This document shows, one piece after another, positions 10,960-21,900 of a stretch of 64,000 bases of DNA. The position numbers were made by a program, and so were the translations under genes. The notes beneath the pieces are model-generated. The model ran no database searches. It saw nothing but the letters and a program-made list of their open reading frames with translations, and had not been told where the DNA came from. Origin of the DNA: Oryzias latipes (taxonomy: Eukaryota; Chordata; Actinopteri; Beloniformes; Adrianichthyidae). How positions within the stretch are numbered: the stretch's first letter is position 1; every line of letters begins with the position of its first letter. The DNA is taken from NCBI RefSeq assembly GCF_002234675.1, contig NC_019875.2:29664897-29728896 (forward strand). Direction: 5' to 3'.

Positions 10960-13013
10960 CTACAAATAGGCGACTCGTCGTCCTTTGTTCCTAACTCTCT
11001 GTCTGTACCTTCTACCCAGAACGGCTGCCAGGTATTTCTGCACGGCCATCTGCTTTCTATAGCGGCTGTAGCTGTCGGTGAAGATGCCATCCGAGTGTCT
11101 TTTGGATAAGGGCTCTGACTCGTCCTCCATGCTGCTGTCTTCACTGAAAAAACAAACAAACAAACAACAACAAAAAGACATTTTTGCGTTAGGAAAACCC
11201 GCAACTTCCTCCCTCCAAACAAATCCGCATCTCTTTTTTTTTTTTGCTCTTCACGGCTCTTTTTCTCCCACTTTTTTTCACAGACATTAATTATGCAGAC
11301 TTTCTTTGAGGGCCTTTCATCTTTTTTTTCTTTTTTCGTTAAGATAAAAATAAAAGGAATTGATTTGCGCGTTTAAGGAAACTCATAAATTATGGATTTA
11401 AAAAAAAACCAAATGGATATTCTGACGCAACATTATTGACTGTAAATTATTAATCACATCGCTGTGAAGATGAACTCTCTGATTCCTAAAAAATTTGTGC
11501 TGCGCAATAATACATAAAAATGAACGAATTAATGCAAAAAAATGTTTTTAATGCACAGAAAGGAACACAAATATGCGGGGAAAAATGAAAGGACTGACGC
11601 GGATGGGAGAGAAAATGAGTGCAGGTGAACGCTGAAGAGAAATGCCCTTACCCTGCACGCACAGTCATCAGAGAATGCAGATAATGCCTCGCTGTTAACT
11701 GACCCAGGATCTCCCTCAAGGCTCTATCTAATTCTTCCTCAGCATGCCTTTCTGCTCTGAGATGATAAAACGCCAAAACACATAGATCATCAGTGAATCA
11801 AAAGAAACGAAAGAAGCGCAGACAAAATGATGCAGAGCAGCCTAAAAGTCTCCTCAGCATCACACAGGTGGAATTGAACCAAAGACCTGCGGAGCTTCGT
11901 TTAGGCTGCTCTGTCTGAACACAAGAAGACAAAAGAAGGTGACGAAAGTAAGTCTGGGAGGAAACAAAGAAAGAGGGGGAACATTGTGCGAACGGCGGGA
12001 ATACAGGAGGCGCCTTTACCTTTTCTCCGCGGGGTAGTACAGGCTGAAGGCGTCGTCGCTCAGGGACGGGGGGCTCCGGATGGCGATCTGCTCGCTGTCG
12101 AAGCCCATGTCGGACAGAGAATTCCCGTCTTCATCGAATGCGTTGTTTTCAAGTCTGCAGAGGGAGAGCATCCATCACAAACCCGGGCGCAAAAGGGCGC
12201 AGAGGGGGAGGAATGTCTGCCCCACTCATCAGAAAAATCATTATGATCAAACTCAAAACGAATCATTTCATTTTTTTCATTAAAAATAAAGTATTTAGAT
12301 TCATTTTACGCACGCGTGTTTTTAATTTTTTATCGTACTTTTTAGTCCAAAAACAAGAACAAATGAATTTCCCATAGATAAGGAATCAAAGCATCAGCTT
12401 AATTTATTATTTAAAACTGACACAATGGGTGTGAAGACGCGCGCGCTGTGGGCGTGGATCCATGAAATGTATTAAAAGATTCCTGAAAATAGCAGAGGAT
12501 CGTTAATCAATAGGAGCCACGCCCAAATTCTTCTTTTTCAGAGGAGAATAAATGGAATAAATGTAAAGGGACTGCGCGCTGCTCATTCGTTTCGCCTCGC
12601 CTCTCCTTGGTGACGCCAGTCCACCGTCATCCCATGGGCTATCCGCTGCACCGAATGCGCTCTCATTTTTAACAAGGGGAGTTCTGTGAACGGTCCCATC
12701 GGACGCGTGCCTCCATGCACAACATTTCCATAGATATTTTCCACGCTGCGCCAACTCATTTCCATCCAGCGATCATCAAAATGCGCGCATTTCCTTTAAG
12801 TAAAGTGTTGTATTTTTGATGGATAAACAAGTCGGCAAAAAAAAAAAAATCAACGGAATGGGAGTTTAGCAACTAAACGAAATACTCTGACAGAAAAGAT
12901 CAAACCTACCTGATCTTGGGGTAACTTAGTCCTATAGGTGAGCAGAAGACGCTGTAGTGCATTAAGATTCCGTAGATGAGCAAAATTAAAGTCACTTTAC
13001 TCGAACTGGCCAT
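10960..13013 (-). CDS. adcyap1: PACAP precursor (pituitary adenylate cyclase-activating polypeptide)
   Basis: This gene encodes the secreted precursor of PACAP, a neuropeptide that activates class B receptors coupled to cAMP. Coding exons on the minus strand are 13013-12910, 12154-12020, 11756-11652 and 11143-10960. Phases join cleanly to a 175-residue protein, close to the 176 of human. Residues 1 to about 24 form a signal peptide. A GHRH-like PACAP-related peptide is encoded by exon 11756-11652 (starts [10 protein letters not shown]). Mature PACAP-38 covers residues 131-168, preceded by the dibasic site KR and followed by GRR, the amidation and cleavage signal. The start ATG is the second to fourth base of its exon, after a strong acceptor, so a noncoding first exon is expected. 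Teleosts often keep two adcyap1 paralogues; I did not assign a or b. Confidence 0.96.
10984..11097 (-). other. adcyap1: Mature PACAP-38 peptide region
   Basis: The 38-residue peptide begins [16 protein letters not shown], the receptor-activating N-terminus shared across vertebrates. PACAP-27 would end at Leu27, before the internal Gly-Arg-Arg site. Compared with the human peptide it has Gln instead of Lys at position 20 and Arg instead of Lys at 29, 32 and 36. The C-terminal Lys38 is followed by Gly, the amide donor. Confidence 0.95.
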
Positions 13014-13290
13014 GCTGTGGAGAAAGGGAAAAAATATTAGTCTGATAAAAAAAATACCCGGAAATCTTGAAGATTCTCAGATTACTTCTTTCCAACAAAT
13101 ATTTAAGTGTCAGAATGAACAAACGAAACATTTCGAACCCCATAATTTTACATTTTTCTCATCCTTTCATTAAAGTTTCGCCGCGTCACAGACCCAAATC
13201 CAACTGGACAATAATGAATGTAGATCTTCCCCCAAAAAAGACGTCTTTACTTGAACGTGTTGCCTTGCTTTCCGCAGACCAAACGCGTAC

Positions 13291-13550
13291 CTCAGTCTAG
13301 CGGAGGACAGACAGAGCAGTACTCTGGATGCGATCCGGGCGCGGCTGTGGTGTAGAGTGTCTGAGAGAGACGCTCTCAGTCTTTCTCTCTGGCACTTCTT
13401 TCGTGGCTGAAGCGCCTCCGTCTGATGCCCTCAGTGCAGATCGTCTCACTTTTAGACTCAGAAGGGGGTGAAGCTTCAGACCACAGCTCGTCGACTCGGG
13501 GAGGTGCGCTCTAGGTTCGCTCACACATCGTGGCTAAAAAACTTTTGTCC
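13291..13550 (-). other. adcyap1: adcyap1 noncoding first exon (inferred)
   Basis: On the minus strand a good donor GAG|GTACGC lies at 13291/13290, upstream of the coding start exon, whose acceptor is just before 13014. This fits a 5' UTR exon. The upper boundary, the transcription start, is estimated from a TATA-like sequence near 13571-13580. Confidence 0.55.
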
Positions 13551-13570
13551 TGCGCCGTGGAAGCCTTGGA

Positions 13571-13645
13571 TTTTTATTCTTGAATCTTAAGCCTTGCCCC
13601 CTCCTCCCTTTACCAAGTCACATTAAATATGCAACAGACGTCATC
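13571..13645 (-). promoter_or_regulatory. adcyap1: adcyap1 core promoter with TATA-like box and CRE-like site
   Basis: On the minus strand the sequence AATAAAAA (about 13571-13578) lies some 25-30 bp before the inferred start. GATGACGTC at 13645-13637 matches seven of eight bases of the cAMP response element TGACGTCA. PACAP genes are known to respond to cAMP; function at this site is inference. Confidence 0.4.
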
Positions 13646-13649
13646 AAGT

Positions 13650-16600
13650 CTTCCTCCCGGAATATAATAGTACGATTCCTTCCTCTTCGTTGCACCCGTC
13701 ACCCCTCCTCCTCCTCCTCCTCCCTCCCAACATGGAAGTTCATCCTCAAACTTTCTTCTTCCTTTATTGAGCAGAAACCTTCAGAATCGGTCAACTTGTG
13801 GCTTTTTCCCCGCGCGTCACCGTTTGGCGCAATTAGCCTCTAATGGTTGTTGTGGGGGTTGGTGGTGGGGGGTGGGGGGTGGATGTTGTCTGTTTTGCCA
13901 CTGGTGGTTTCATGTGGCCGTGGCTGATGGAGGTGGCTCAGGCTTCCGCCCGGCAGCTCGGAGGCCTCAGGGGAGCGCGCGGGAGCTGTCCGGTGCTGAA
14001 ACGGCTCCTCTCGAGTTGCGTGGCTGCCAGTCCACTTTTTCCGAGCATTTCCCATCATTTCCCCGATGGATAATGAGGACAGGCTTTACCGGCCTCGCCA
14101 TAGTAGCCCTATAGGGTAGACTGCTGTTGGAATAAGGGTGAACGTCATCTGATGTGAGGATGGTGACGCAGGATGCAGCTTCAGGCGGCTTTCAGTCCAC
14201 GTGTGTTTGAAGAAAACACACCTATGTAATCATTTTTAACTAGGTTAGTCGGTGAATCTAATGATTGGATGGATTCATCCAGACATAAAGGTCTAACTTT
14301 GTGTTTCTTTGTTGAAAAAGGCCTCATTTTATGGTGAAAAGCTATAAAACAAAGACAAAGTACATTTAAAGGAGATGAAAGGAGCCCCACGCGCCTTTTA
14401 ACTTAAACAATGGTGTCGTTTGATACGGCGAGGAGTTTAACCTTCACTGGCTCATCTTCACATCAGCAAACCTTTTCTTTCAGCAAACCTGAATCTGAAT
14501 CATACCTAAAGCTCTGCAGCCAATTGACGAGTTCACCAATCAGGAGAGAGTTGGAGTCTGCGCTCAGTTGTGGCTGACGCAAAATGACGAACAGCACCGG
14601 TCACGATAAGGGGGAGGGAGGGGGGGGGGCTGGGCTTTTTATTTATGTAATTATTTATTTTAAGTTTGACGTGATTCCTAGGCACAACTTATACTCCATG
14701 TGTTTGAACTGAAGCGGAATGCTAATATTAGGCCTCCCGCCGCCACCGGCACAGTCACGGCTCGGTAGTCTGAGCGAACGGCGCCATCATGAGGCGGGGA
14801 ACGAAACGTGACGAGACTCTGCTGAAGTTCAGGACCACGGAGGCGCTCCGGACCGCGCGGGAACCGGCAGCATCAAGCCACGCAATGCAACGCACCTGAA
14901 CGCATAACAAATGTCCGAGCCGATCAGCGTCAGTTAGAAAGCAGGCAACGCTGCTCCACCGGATCAATAAGCGCCCTGTTACCACAGATCCCTGAAGTGC
15001 GCACTGCGCATGAGCTCAGCGCGAGACACCACTTCATTTAGGGCACTTTTCTTATGTCACCGAAAGCATGAATCACTTCTAGATCTTTAAAAACAAAAAA
15101 TAAATCATCAACGTCTCAGATTTGGTGTAAACATTGGTCAAAATTGAAATCAAACTGTTTCTAAAAACTATTTCAATGCATGTTTACATAAAATACTGCA
15201 AGTGAGATCCTGAATTGAAGCTTTAGACCGCAATGCCACGAGGAACATTTTATTTTTCTTCGCTCATTTTAAAAAATAATCCAACTTTATTCGCTGAATA
15301 TTTCTGAATTGGTTTTTAAAAACTAGATGTAAACAAAAACTCTTCATTTAGATTTTCAGGTTTAAAAATATAAGCTCACTTTGAGCTCAGAGATCAGAAG
15401 AAGACAAAGGGAAGAATACAGATTAAAATAATAATAAAAAAACACATTTAACTTGGGATTTTACTTTTAGACTACATGGTTACTTTTACACAGTTAATTA
15501 TCTTTTGTTAAAATTTAAGTCCTATAATTTTACTGCAACATTTGCCAGATATGTACAAAAATATAATTTTGTCTCTAATTTCTGATCCATGAAAGCCTTT
15601 GAAAAAATCAGTAGTCTATCTGAAAATACCCACATTTGCACATTGGTTTAAATGTTTTGTTAATTATTATAATTAAAGCCTAAGTTTAATACCAAAAACC
15701 TATTTGGTTAAAATGTTCCCTTACGGTTCTTTACGCATGCGCTGACTTTGTTCCACTTATTTATTTATTTTTGTACTGATTTTTCTTTACCTTATGCTAT
15801 GTTTTCATGTAATCATTTTGAAGCAAAAACAGTTCCACTCGAGTGCCTTTTTTCTCTTTCTATGTATTATTTTTTCCCGCGCCGCCGCGTCTCAATGCAG
15901 GAACCGCGTCGTGGGGAAAGCGTGGAGCGGCGCCGCGTGCGCAGAGCGACCCTCCAGCAGGGGGCAGCAACTTTCTGGAGTCTCAACAAGCATCACTCTG
16001 TTGTAATTCAAGAAGCACCCTTATTTCCATGTTTTATATACGACTTCTAAATATATTATAACTCATAAAGAAACCTGGAAAACTACTAAAGCTGAACAAA
16101 CATCTGATTGGTTGTTGTTTTAGTTTTCATATTCTATATGTATTGTATTTTGCACCAAAGCATTCTGTGTTCTTATTAGTCATAAATTAATGTGTATTAT
16201 GTCTTTTGTTTGGCTCCTATAAGGTTAAATTATGTTGTTATCCTCGCTGAGAGGTCGTATGAAAGCTTAGGGTGTTGTGATGTATTCATTAAAATACGCC
16301 TGATATTGCTGAATGTTCTGCAATTTTAACAGTCTTGTTCCTGTTAACCCGTTTGAAGCAGAATCTTTTTTTTAAATTATTTATTGCACTTTTCCACCCT
16401 AAACAAATCCCCAAAATCTACACTTGCCTAAAGGATTTTGTCCTTTAGAGCTCTAACACGCTGCTGTCTGCATTTAGATAAAAAAAAAACAGGAAATGCA
16501 CATTCTTTAATTGTAAAATAATCTTTTTTATCCGTTATGTGTGTATTTAATTCTCTATTCTGTTTTCACCCAAGCCCAGAGGGCGCCAGACCCTATCAAA

Positions 16601-16980
16601 TCAAGAATGAGGTTCAAAGGGTGAACTTGCGCGATAAGACGATCAAACTTCACTTTTTATGAAATGTGGTTGTTATTTGAATAGATTATGTAATTTTTAA
16701 GTGGCAATATAAAAATTGATTCTTGTTTTAGTTGATCAGATTATTTTCTTTAAACTGTTTTTTCCCTTTTTTTCACGGTAATGTCGGCCATGTTGGGCAC
16801 ACGGGAAAACCATTCAGGATTTCATGTAAGCTTCACGGACGGTCGGAAATATTCACAACAGCCTCCTAAGTGAGTCACAATCATCTATTTAATCATAAAC
16901 ATACGCGGTATTTGTAGGTGATATATTACTAATGATCTATTCTTTTTAATTTTGCACTAAAATTGTATGCTTCGTTTTGT
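13650..16980. other. Intergenic region between adcyap1 and yes1 (divergent)
   Basis: No exon was recognised. GC-rich patches lie at about 13840-14000, 14730-14900 and 15880-15970, and the rest is AT-rich. Because the two genes diverge from here, their upstream control elements are expected in this stretch. A CTCF-like motif at 15954-15968 is listed separately. Confidence 0.45.
15954..15968 (+). promoter_or_regulatory. Strong CTCF-like motif
   Basis: The 15 bases CCAGCAGGGGGCAGC fit the core vertebrate CTCF consensus CCASYAGRGGGCRS without mismatch. It lies in a GC-rich island between the divergent adcyap1 and yes1 promoters. Binding is inferred from the motif alone. Confidence 0.55.
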
Positions 16981-17039
16981 TTTTAACGGTATTTTTTAAC
17001 GACACAGCTCCTAGTGTGCTGATTTCCCCAATTTTCTTG

Positions 17040-17439
17040 GAGCCCCTGAAGGCATCATTCCTGTCGTGGCCTCGTCTGTGCCTCGCGCTTGAGCTGCTTT
17101 TGTTGTGTCTCTTTTCTGGGGGGACCCGGAGCCAACAGCAGGCGGTGGTTCCCGTGATTTCACCCGTGATGTTTAGCGGCCACGCGGCCACGCCGGGCGG
17201 TGTCTCCGGGCTGTCGTAGTCCCCCACCGCCGAGCGAACGGACTTTGTGCCGCTGAAGTAGTTAATCGCTATGGGACAGGCGGAAGACTGAGATTCCACG
17301 TTCGAGACCGCTTCAGTCCCGTTTTTACTTCCCCCCCCCCCTCCTCGTTGTTGACGGACAAATACACCGAAAGGACGCGCGTGGGGGGACACTGCCCGCA
17401 TGTAGTCGAAGTTCCTCGCTGCTGAGTTCGGTTTTTAAG
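17040..17439 (+). promoter_or_regulatory. yes1: Probable yes1 CpG-rich promoter and noncoding exon 1
   Basis: CpG density rises sharply from about 17040 to 17580 in otherwise AT-rich DNA. A consensus splice donor AAG|GTAAGA occurs at 17439/17440. The first yes1 coding exon begins with an acceptor only 8 bp before the ATG, so an upstream noncoding exon is required. This is the best candidate seen, about 12.6 kb upstream. No TATA box is evident, as expected for a broadly expressed kinase. Confidence 0.5.
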
Positions 17440-18810
17440 GTAAGAAACGCCGCGAAGAGAGTCCGGTCTGGTACCGGGAGGAGCGGGAAGGGCCTCCGGT
17501 GTTGACACTGGAAGTTGCAGACGAGCCGCTGAGTTCCGGTTCCGACCAGAACGGTCCCGGGACCCGGTCTGCTGGGCTTTCATTCCAATGAGGAGAGGTG
17601 TTGGGACCAGAACCGGGCTGTTTTTGCAGTTTCAGGGAACAAAAACCAACAGCCTCCATGGGTTTTGAATCAAACTTTATTGGTATTTTCTGGGTAACAT
17701 TGGATTTCCTTCCATCCTCTCCCACATCTGCCTCACCCAGTTCCCCCGGCAGCTGCTTGAGGCCTTCTTTGGGGGAAAGCCAAAAACAAAAAAAAGGCCT
17801 TTCAAAGCCAAGCAGCAGTTTGTGAAATGACTTTTCAATGACTTTCTTTGTCATTTGATCCAAACTTTAAATGTGAAGAACATCCTTCCCCTCTTTTGGG
17901 GAGGGGCTGCATTCTGCTGCTGACCCCCTCCCTCCCTGCCTGCTTTGCCCCTGTGGGTGAATCCAGCAGCAGAGTAATCCCCGCGGGTGGTAATCCCAGC
18001 CCCAGGTGGCCCGGCTGGTCCACAGCTGGGGTGGAGAGGGGCGGTGCTGGCCCGGGTTCAGGGAGTCGGATTTACCTGGAGGATGCTCGATGGAGACCTG
18101 GGTCTGATCAAAGACATGTGCGGGCTGGAGGGGTCAGGTTTGTGAACTGCTCGTATTCCTGCAAACATTCAGATTAGGATGACGGAGAGTTAATCTCCAA
18201 ACGCTCACGGAGCCGCGTGGGTTCTGGGAACCGGAGGGGCAGATTTAAGACGCCTCTTTCTTTCCCGAGCCCCGCTCCGGCCTTTTGACGGACACAGCAG
18301 GTGGCTGCAACAGCATGAATGGATTCGGAAGGAAGTGCCCCCCCTTCCCCCCCATCCTAGCCTCTGTGATTGGCAGGGACGGAGCCCCCACCACGCTGCC
18401 TCAGAGGAAAACAGAGATGGAATCCTCTGCTCTGAGGACAGAATCGGTAAATTCACAGATCTGTTGGTTCTTCTGCAGATATAATGACCTGTTAATCCAT
18501 CTGGGTGAATGGGGGGGGGGGTCTGACAGTTGTGTGGAACTGAACTCCCCAGATCCATGGAGGAGGCTTTGCCGTCTAATTAGGCTTGGTTTTAGTTGCT
18601 TAAGCCGCGTTTAGGCTGTAATTATGCTTACAGGGGTTTTTGAGCGCTGAGTGGAAGCATCACATGAGCCGCTCCACACGGCCTGCTGGTCACGCTCGCT
18701 CTGTTATGTTGTCTGCTGTTTCTGGGCATTTTGCCTTAAGTATCTGAATAATGTGCGACACATTATTTGACAGAAAGAACGAAGTTCCGAATAACTAAAT
18801 GAGACTGCGT

Positions 18811-18910
18811 CTCTCCCCTGGCCTGGGAACGAGACGTTCCCAGGCCAGGGGAGAGGGAAGTCTGGGAATCTTGGGTTATCCGGTTCCGGATAAGCGGAAG
18901 AAGATGGATG
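18811..18910 (+). repeat. 3' fragment of RTE-type (Rex3-like) LINE with palindrome
   Basis: The right part (GGGGAGAGGGAAGTCTGGG, then GGATAAGCGGAAGAAGATGG and a GATG tail) resembles the 3' end of teleost RTE LINEs, whose tails are GATG repeats. The left part is a perfect 21-bp inverted copy, 18811-18831 against 18835-18855, with a 3-bp loop. No ORF is present. Confidence 0.6.
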
Positions 18911-21900
18911 GATGCTATTTGGAATGTAAGCGTGAAGTGGGCGTGTCGTGGCGTCCCCCTCGGCGATGGTTTCAGAACCTCAGGGCGCCGTCAGAACTGA
19001 TGCCTCTGTATTTGCTGTGCTGTCACGCTGGCCGACCTTTGACCTTTTCACTGACTGGTTTCTGTCTGAAGCCCAAAGAGGAAGAGAACCGAAGGACCGA
19101 AGAGGGAGATCAGAACCAGGGCCAAAGACCCACTTGATTTAGTTTTCACATTTCTGTCCAAACTAATTTTCATGAATTACTTTATTTGATAAATTTATTT
19201 TGTTTATTAAAGATTAGTTTGATGTCAGTTAAGGAGTTTTTAAATCTGGTCCTAATTATTAAAAAAATCAATTAAACACACACAATATCCTCAAATCACC
19301 AGAGTTTTTTTTTTTTTTTAACTCATTCGCTAACCAGAAGGTTTTGTGTGTAAATGATCTCCTACAGAAGTTCAGTCAAACATAGCCGGTGGGACAAAAA
19401 CGATCTTCACCTTAAAGAAATGTAGGACTTTCCATCTTCCCTCATCCTATGCTTGGTAGTTCCAACTTCTAGTGTGTCGTTCCAAAACGAGACGCCGGAC
19501 CGGCAGAAGATCTGCACATGCATGTCATCCGAATTCTTCCATATCATTCTAAAAACTCACAAAGGATCCCAAATCATCTCATTCAGTATCCTTTCAAATC
19601 ATACAGAATATCCCAAATGATAAGAAATCTGCAGGATACGAACAAAACTCATATATAGGTATCATATCATATAGGTATCATATAGATATCAGTGATTAAT
19701 ATTGCGATGACGATGTCATTTGCAGCATATGAACAAATGACAAGACAACCGAAAACATAATTTCCATTTCACTGCCGTTTAATGTAAATAAGAGTCAACA
19801 TGCCTTAAATTATTCTCCAAAAGACCCTCGTCTACATATGAGGCGACGTCTAACATCAAAGGGCTTCAGCGCTCTAAAAAGTAAAAAGATTAAAAAAAGA
19901 GCTTCATCCGATTGGTGAAATGCAGACAAATGGATTTATTTGATCCGTTAAATACTTCAAGCCGCCATAAGATTGTTTTAGCACATTTAAGGTAACCATT
20001 TATTGCGATTTTCGCTGTCTTTTGCAATATGCATATTGCAAAAGCTTGATATCGTGACATAACGATAAATTTGCGTAGTTATTGCGCAGGCTTAGTCTTA
20101 ATGATCTCAAATCTGTTCATTTCTTCTCAAATCATCCTGTATCACCTAAAGGTCATCTCTGAAGAAATTTGTCACAAAGCTTCGACAGATTTTCAGCCCA
20201 GCATTATCATTGAATGAAATCAATTTCCCATTTTTACGAACTTTGATTTCAGCAAAAACGTCCCGATTTTAACAGGAAGCACACTTTCTAAAAGCGTTGT
20301 TGGTATTTTACGTATTTATAAAACGTTTTTGTTTTAAATGTCCGGTGTAGCATGAAACATGTCATGCTTTCTTATGTTTATGAAAATGAATGGCTTCTTC
20401 TTCGGTGTTTCTCCGTCTCTGGACCCAGAAAAACCTGCTGAATGTGAAGAAACGTTTGCGTTTTGGGAAGTTTTCCGGCGGATTTGGACAGAAAGACGCG
20501 TGGGCCGGACGCGTTGGATTGATGGCGCTGGGCGGCGGGGGCTGTTTCTGTCCCGGACGTCGGCGCGTGCCAGCTCCAGAAAAGCTTCCCGTCTCAGCAT
20601 TGTGGCTGCAGCCTGCGGGAAGCAGCAGCCCGTGTCTCTTTAATCCGACATGGCATCCCAGGCCGTCTGGCACACAGCTTCACACCAACCAAAACAGCAG
20701 AGCTGCACATAACAAGGACTCTGCTAAATACTTCAAGGAACCGTTATCTTTTATTAAATCTTAATCAGAGGAACGGATACAGTTAGGTTCAACGGACGGA
20801 CGCTCTGTGACCTTTATGCAGGTCATTAGCAAAAGGGCCCCTAGAAGACCACGGATCCAGATCCAACTGTGAGGTCTTAGCCGAGCGCGTCCTGCCCCCT
20901 CAGAGCCACCAGGGGATCGGTCCGTTCCTCTCCGATGATCTCCTGACAGCCTCCAGGAGACCCTCCTCTGTTTGTTATTAATCTTTTCATACGGTACCTC
21001 ATGCAGCCACTAAGGTGCTCATTTGGCTCCACGTTTAGCTTATTTTGAATATTTTTTTAGCTCGAATTTGCACTAATATGGTGGCTTTTGTGTGGGAGAT
21101 TATGCAGGGTTGATGGGAGTGGACAATAACCACAAGCCTTTTCATCCGTCTCCTTTAACGATCATTCAGACCCACAACTTGACTCAAAAGTCCCTCCTGT
21201 TGAAAGTAAATATCTCCTCTTTAAAAAGCGTTGACGTTTTTCCTGCGAGACTCCAGAACCTAAAGGTTGTGAAACCGGTTTGACGCGCTACGACACGCGG
21301 GCTCGTCCCGACTTGTAATCCGTTCCCGATCTCTGCAGGTGATCATTTAAGGCGGGCTGTTTTTAGCACAAAAACCCTGAAGTGTAGTCTTCCTGATGGC
21401 ATTGCAGCTTCTCAGCTTCATATTGGGAGTGAAACACGGCGGTTCTGCTTTTTTCATTTGATCAGATGTCATCTGTTTCTGTTGAATTCACACAAAGAAC
21501 CGGGAGAAAGGATGGAAAAAAGCAAAGTTTACACAGCGTTTACTCCAGTTTTCAATGAGCCGTTGGTTTAGGTTTTAGTTTCAGACAAACATTGGGAGCA
21601 GAGCTGAAGCTGATGTTGGCTCATAAAACCTAGAGTTCTTTAAAAACTGCAGTTTGATTCATGCATTCTCCTTTTATTGCAGTTTTAATTTGTAAAATCT
21701 GATTGTTTAGGACAGTTTGATGGCAAAGGACCGCCGGCTGCTCATTAGGACATCGTCCACCTGCTGCTGGATCGTCTCTGCTTTTTGAAAACATGTTCCA
21801 ATGTTTCTTTGCTTCTCTTGTTGCTCTGCGTGTCACCAAACGGTGACGCATTTTTACAACCTGCTGTTGGGTGATGAAGAACGTTAAAGAGGTTTGAAGG

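Noticed and set aside
11860..11910. SINE head (GGAATTGAACC)
   Set aside because: Isolated weak B-box match in an adcyap1 intron, with no body or tail.
13767..14114. 115-codon plus-strand frame with Gly/Trp-rich run
   Set aside because: It arises from a G-rich simple repeat and crosses the antisense of another chance frame.
14755..14985. GC-rich open frames between adcyap1 and yes1
   Set aside because: No recognisable domain, no convincing splice context; likely chance frames in a GC patch.
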